The position numbers were made by a program, and so were the translations under genes. Below are positions 5,872 to 6,498 of a stretch of DNA of 6,498 nucleotides, piece by piece. The notes below the pieces were generated by a model. That model made no database searches. It was not told the origin of the DNA and worked only from the letters and a program-made list of their open reading frames with translations. Within the stretch, counting starts at the first letter, position 1. Each line of letters begins with the position of its first letter. The stretch is taken from positions 1 through 6,498 of the forward strand of contig JAAFHJ010000005.1 in the NCBI GenBank assembly GCA_013298325.1, written 5' to 3'. This DNA is from Myxococcales bacterium (GTDB taxonomy: Bacteria > Myxococcota_A > Polyangia > Polyangiales > Polyangiaceae).

Positions 5872-5952
5872 TGCGCGGGACGAGACTTGAACTCGTACAC
5901 CTTTCGGCACTGGAACCTAAACCCAGCGTGTCTGCCATTCCACCACCCGCGC
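5872..5952 (-). tRNA. tRNA-Leu (anticodon UAG)
   Basis: The minus strand folds into a complete class II cloverleaf of 81 bases. The acceptor is GCGCGGG/CCCGCGC with discriminator A73, as leucyl-tRNA synthetase requires. The D stem is GTG/CAC. The anticodon stem is CTGGG/TCCAG around loop TTTAGGT, which gives anticodon UAG (reads CUA and, with wobble, other CUN codons). A long variable arm has stem GCC/GGT and a GAAA loop. The T stem is ACGAG/CTCGT with loop TTCAAGT. The three bases after A73 are CCG, so CCA is not encoded and must be added by nucleotidyltransferase. It converges with the M50 gene, leaving 24 bases between stop and tRNA 3' end; no clear terminator is visible. The well-paired stems argue for a functional gene. 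Confidence 0.96.
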
Positions 5953-6084
5953 GCGAAGAAGGGCCATAGCACCCCGCGCGGCGAGATGCAGCCCCCCGAA
6001 TCGCTCTGCCTATCGGTTCCGAAGCGCGGTATCGTCGGGCGCCAGTCGTCTCGGGGACGGCTCCGCTCGGCGACCTGCGCTCGA

Positions 6085-6099
6085 ATTTCCCTTGGAAAT
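6085..6099. repeat. Perfect short inverted repeat upstream of the cyclic-nucleotide-binding gene
   Basis: ATTTCC (6085-6090) and GGAAAT (6094-6099) are exact inverted copies with a three-base spacer, 55 bases before ATG 6154. It is the only AT-rich symmetrical element in the 201-bp spacer between the tRNA 5' end and this gene, so it may be an operator. It is unlike the E. coli CRP site (TGTGA-N6-TCACA). The rest of the spacer shows no convincing promoter hexamers or genes. Confidence 0.35.
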
Positions 6100-6153
6100 G
6101 GCACAGTTCACCGGCGGTCTTCCCCAACCGAACCCCCACGATCGGAGCACCCT

Positions 6154-6498
6154 ATGGACGTCCGCACCGCCGACCTGCAGCGCCTCCCTCTCTTTCGCGG
6201 CATCGACGACGGCCAGCTGCAGACGCTGCTCGGCGTCTTCCACAAGGAGTCGGTCCCCGCAGGAAAAACCCTGTTTGAAGCCGGGGATGTAGCGACACAT
6301 TTGCGCATTCTTCTGAGCGGGACGGTCAAGCTCGTCGAGGACGGCGCCGCGCCGATGCTCCTCCGCCCGATGACACTCATCGGCGAGCTGGGCAGCCTCA
6401 CTGCCACGCCACGAAATGCGACGGCAACCACCGAATCCTCCTGTGAGTTCCTGGCTGTAGAAGGCTCGCGCCTCGTCTCCTTCTTCGACGCCACCCCC
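6154..6498 (+). CDS. Crp/Fnr-type cyclic-nucleotide-binding protein, 3' end missing
   Basis: The first 115 residues are visible, open to the right edge. They form most of a cyclic-nucleotide-binding beta-roll. LPLFRGIDDGQLQTLLGVF (11-29) is the N-terminal helix. VPAGKTLFEAGDVATHLRILLSG (34-56) is the hallmark first half. LIGELGSLTATPRNATATT (75-93) is the phosphate-binding cassette, with Gly77, Glu78 and Arg87 in the places that contact the cyclic phosphate and ribose in CRP. These residues make nucleotide binding plausible. Whether a helix-turn-helix follows (transcription factor) or another effector domain cannot be seen. GGAG at 6144-6147 lies six bases before ATG 6154 and supports this start. 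It is the first gene to the right of the tRNA and has a long upstream spacer with an inverted repeat, so it probably has its own promoter. Confidence 0.9.
   Translation, partial: MDVRTADLQRLPLFRGIDDGQLQTLLGVFHKESVPAGKTLFEAGDVATHLRILLSGTVKLVEDGAAPMLLRPMTLIGELGSLTATPRNATATTESSCEFLAVEGSRLVSFFDATP

Noticed and set aside
5838..5872. Terminator after the tRNA or the M50 gene
   Set aside because: Only a 4-bp stem (CGCT/AGCG) without a run of T on either strand; too weak to call.
5953..6000. Promoter for the tRNA on the minus strand
   Set aside because: TATGGC (5968-5963) is a poor -10 and no -35 hexamer is found at a suitable distance, so it is not annotated.
6099..6113. Possible sigma-54 promoter (TGGCAC at 6099-6104)
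   Set aside because: The -24 half matches but the -12 GC does not fall at the required spacing.
1..6498. CRISPR array, insertion sequence, prophage or attachment site
   Set aside because: No regularly spaced repeats, transposase, integrase or terminal inverted repeats were seen; the tRNA is intact with no duplicated 3' end nearby.

Overview
The window is GC-rich and densely coded, with almost exclusively G/C-ending codons. It also carries two cysteine-rich lipoprotein genes with Pro/Ala and Asp-Gly-Gly linkers. Together these suggest a chromosomal segment of a large-genome myxobacterium-like organism (Myxococcota, probably Polyangia). This placement is inferred from style; no marker gene confirms it.

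Layout, left to right. On the minus strand (1-1516), a small cysteine-rich lipoprotein gene is followed 51 bp later by a lipoprotein carrying a formylglycine-generating-enzyme-like (sulfatase-modifying factor) domain, which is cut off by the left edge. A short divergent control region (about 1517-1643) holds an overlapping CTATAG promoter core and a leader hairpin. On the plus strand, a complete thiolase (1644-2834) is closed by a strong intrinsic terminator (2859-2902). Only 8 bp past the terminator's T-run, a three-gene run begins: a metallo-beta-lactamase-fold hydrolase of the LACTB2 type (2911-3801), a FliH/SctL-like protein with an unknown N-terminal domain (3798-4649), and a site-2-protease-type membrane metallopeptidase (4594-5847). 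These three genes overlap each other by 4 and 56 bp, so they are probably co-transcribed and translationally coupled. A tRNA-Leu(UAG) gene lies on the minus strand at 5872-5952. A 201-bp spacer with a short perfect inverted repeat then leads into a Crp-type cyclic-nucleotide-binding protein, cut off by the right edge.

How the parts may work together: the thiolase is ordinary acyl-CoA metabolism and is insulated by its terminator. The two lipoproteins look like co-expressed envelope proteins. The most unusual part is the hydrolase / FliH-SctL-like / site-2-protease trio. A type III secretion or flagellar ATPase-stator homologue sits there without any flagellar or secretion gene in view, locked by overlaps to a membrane protease. 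I see no CRISPR array, insertion sequence, phage gene or origin. Nothing here proves a new system; the trio is the best candidate for follow-up.
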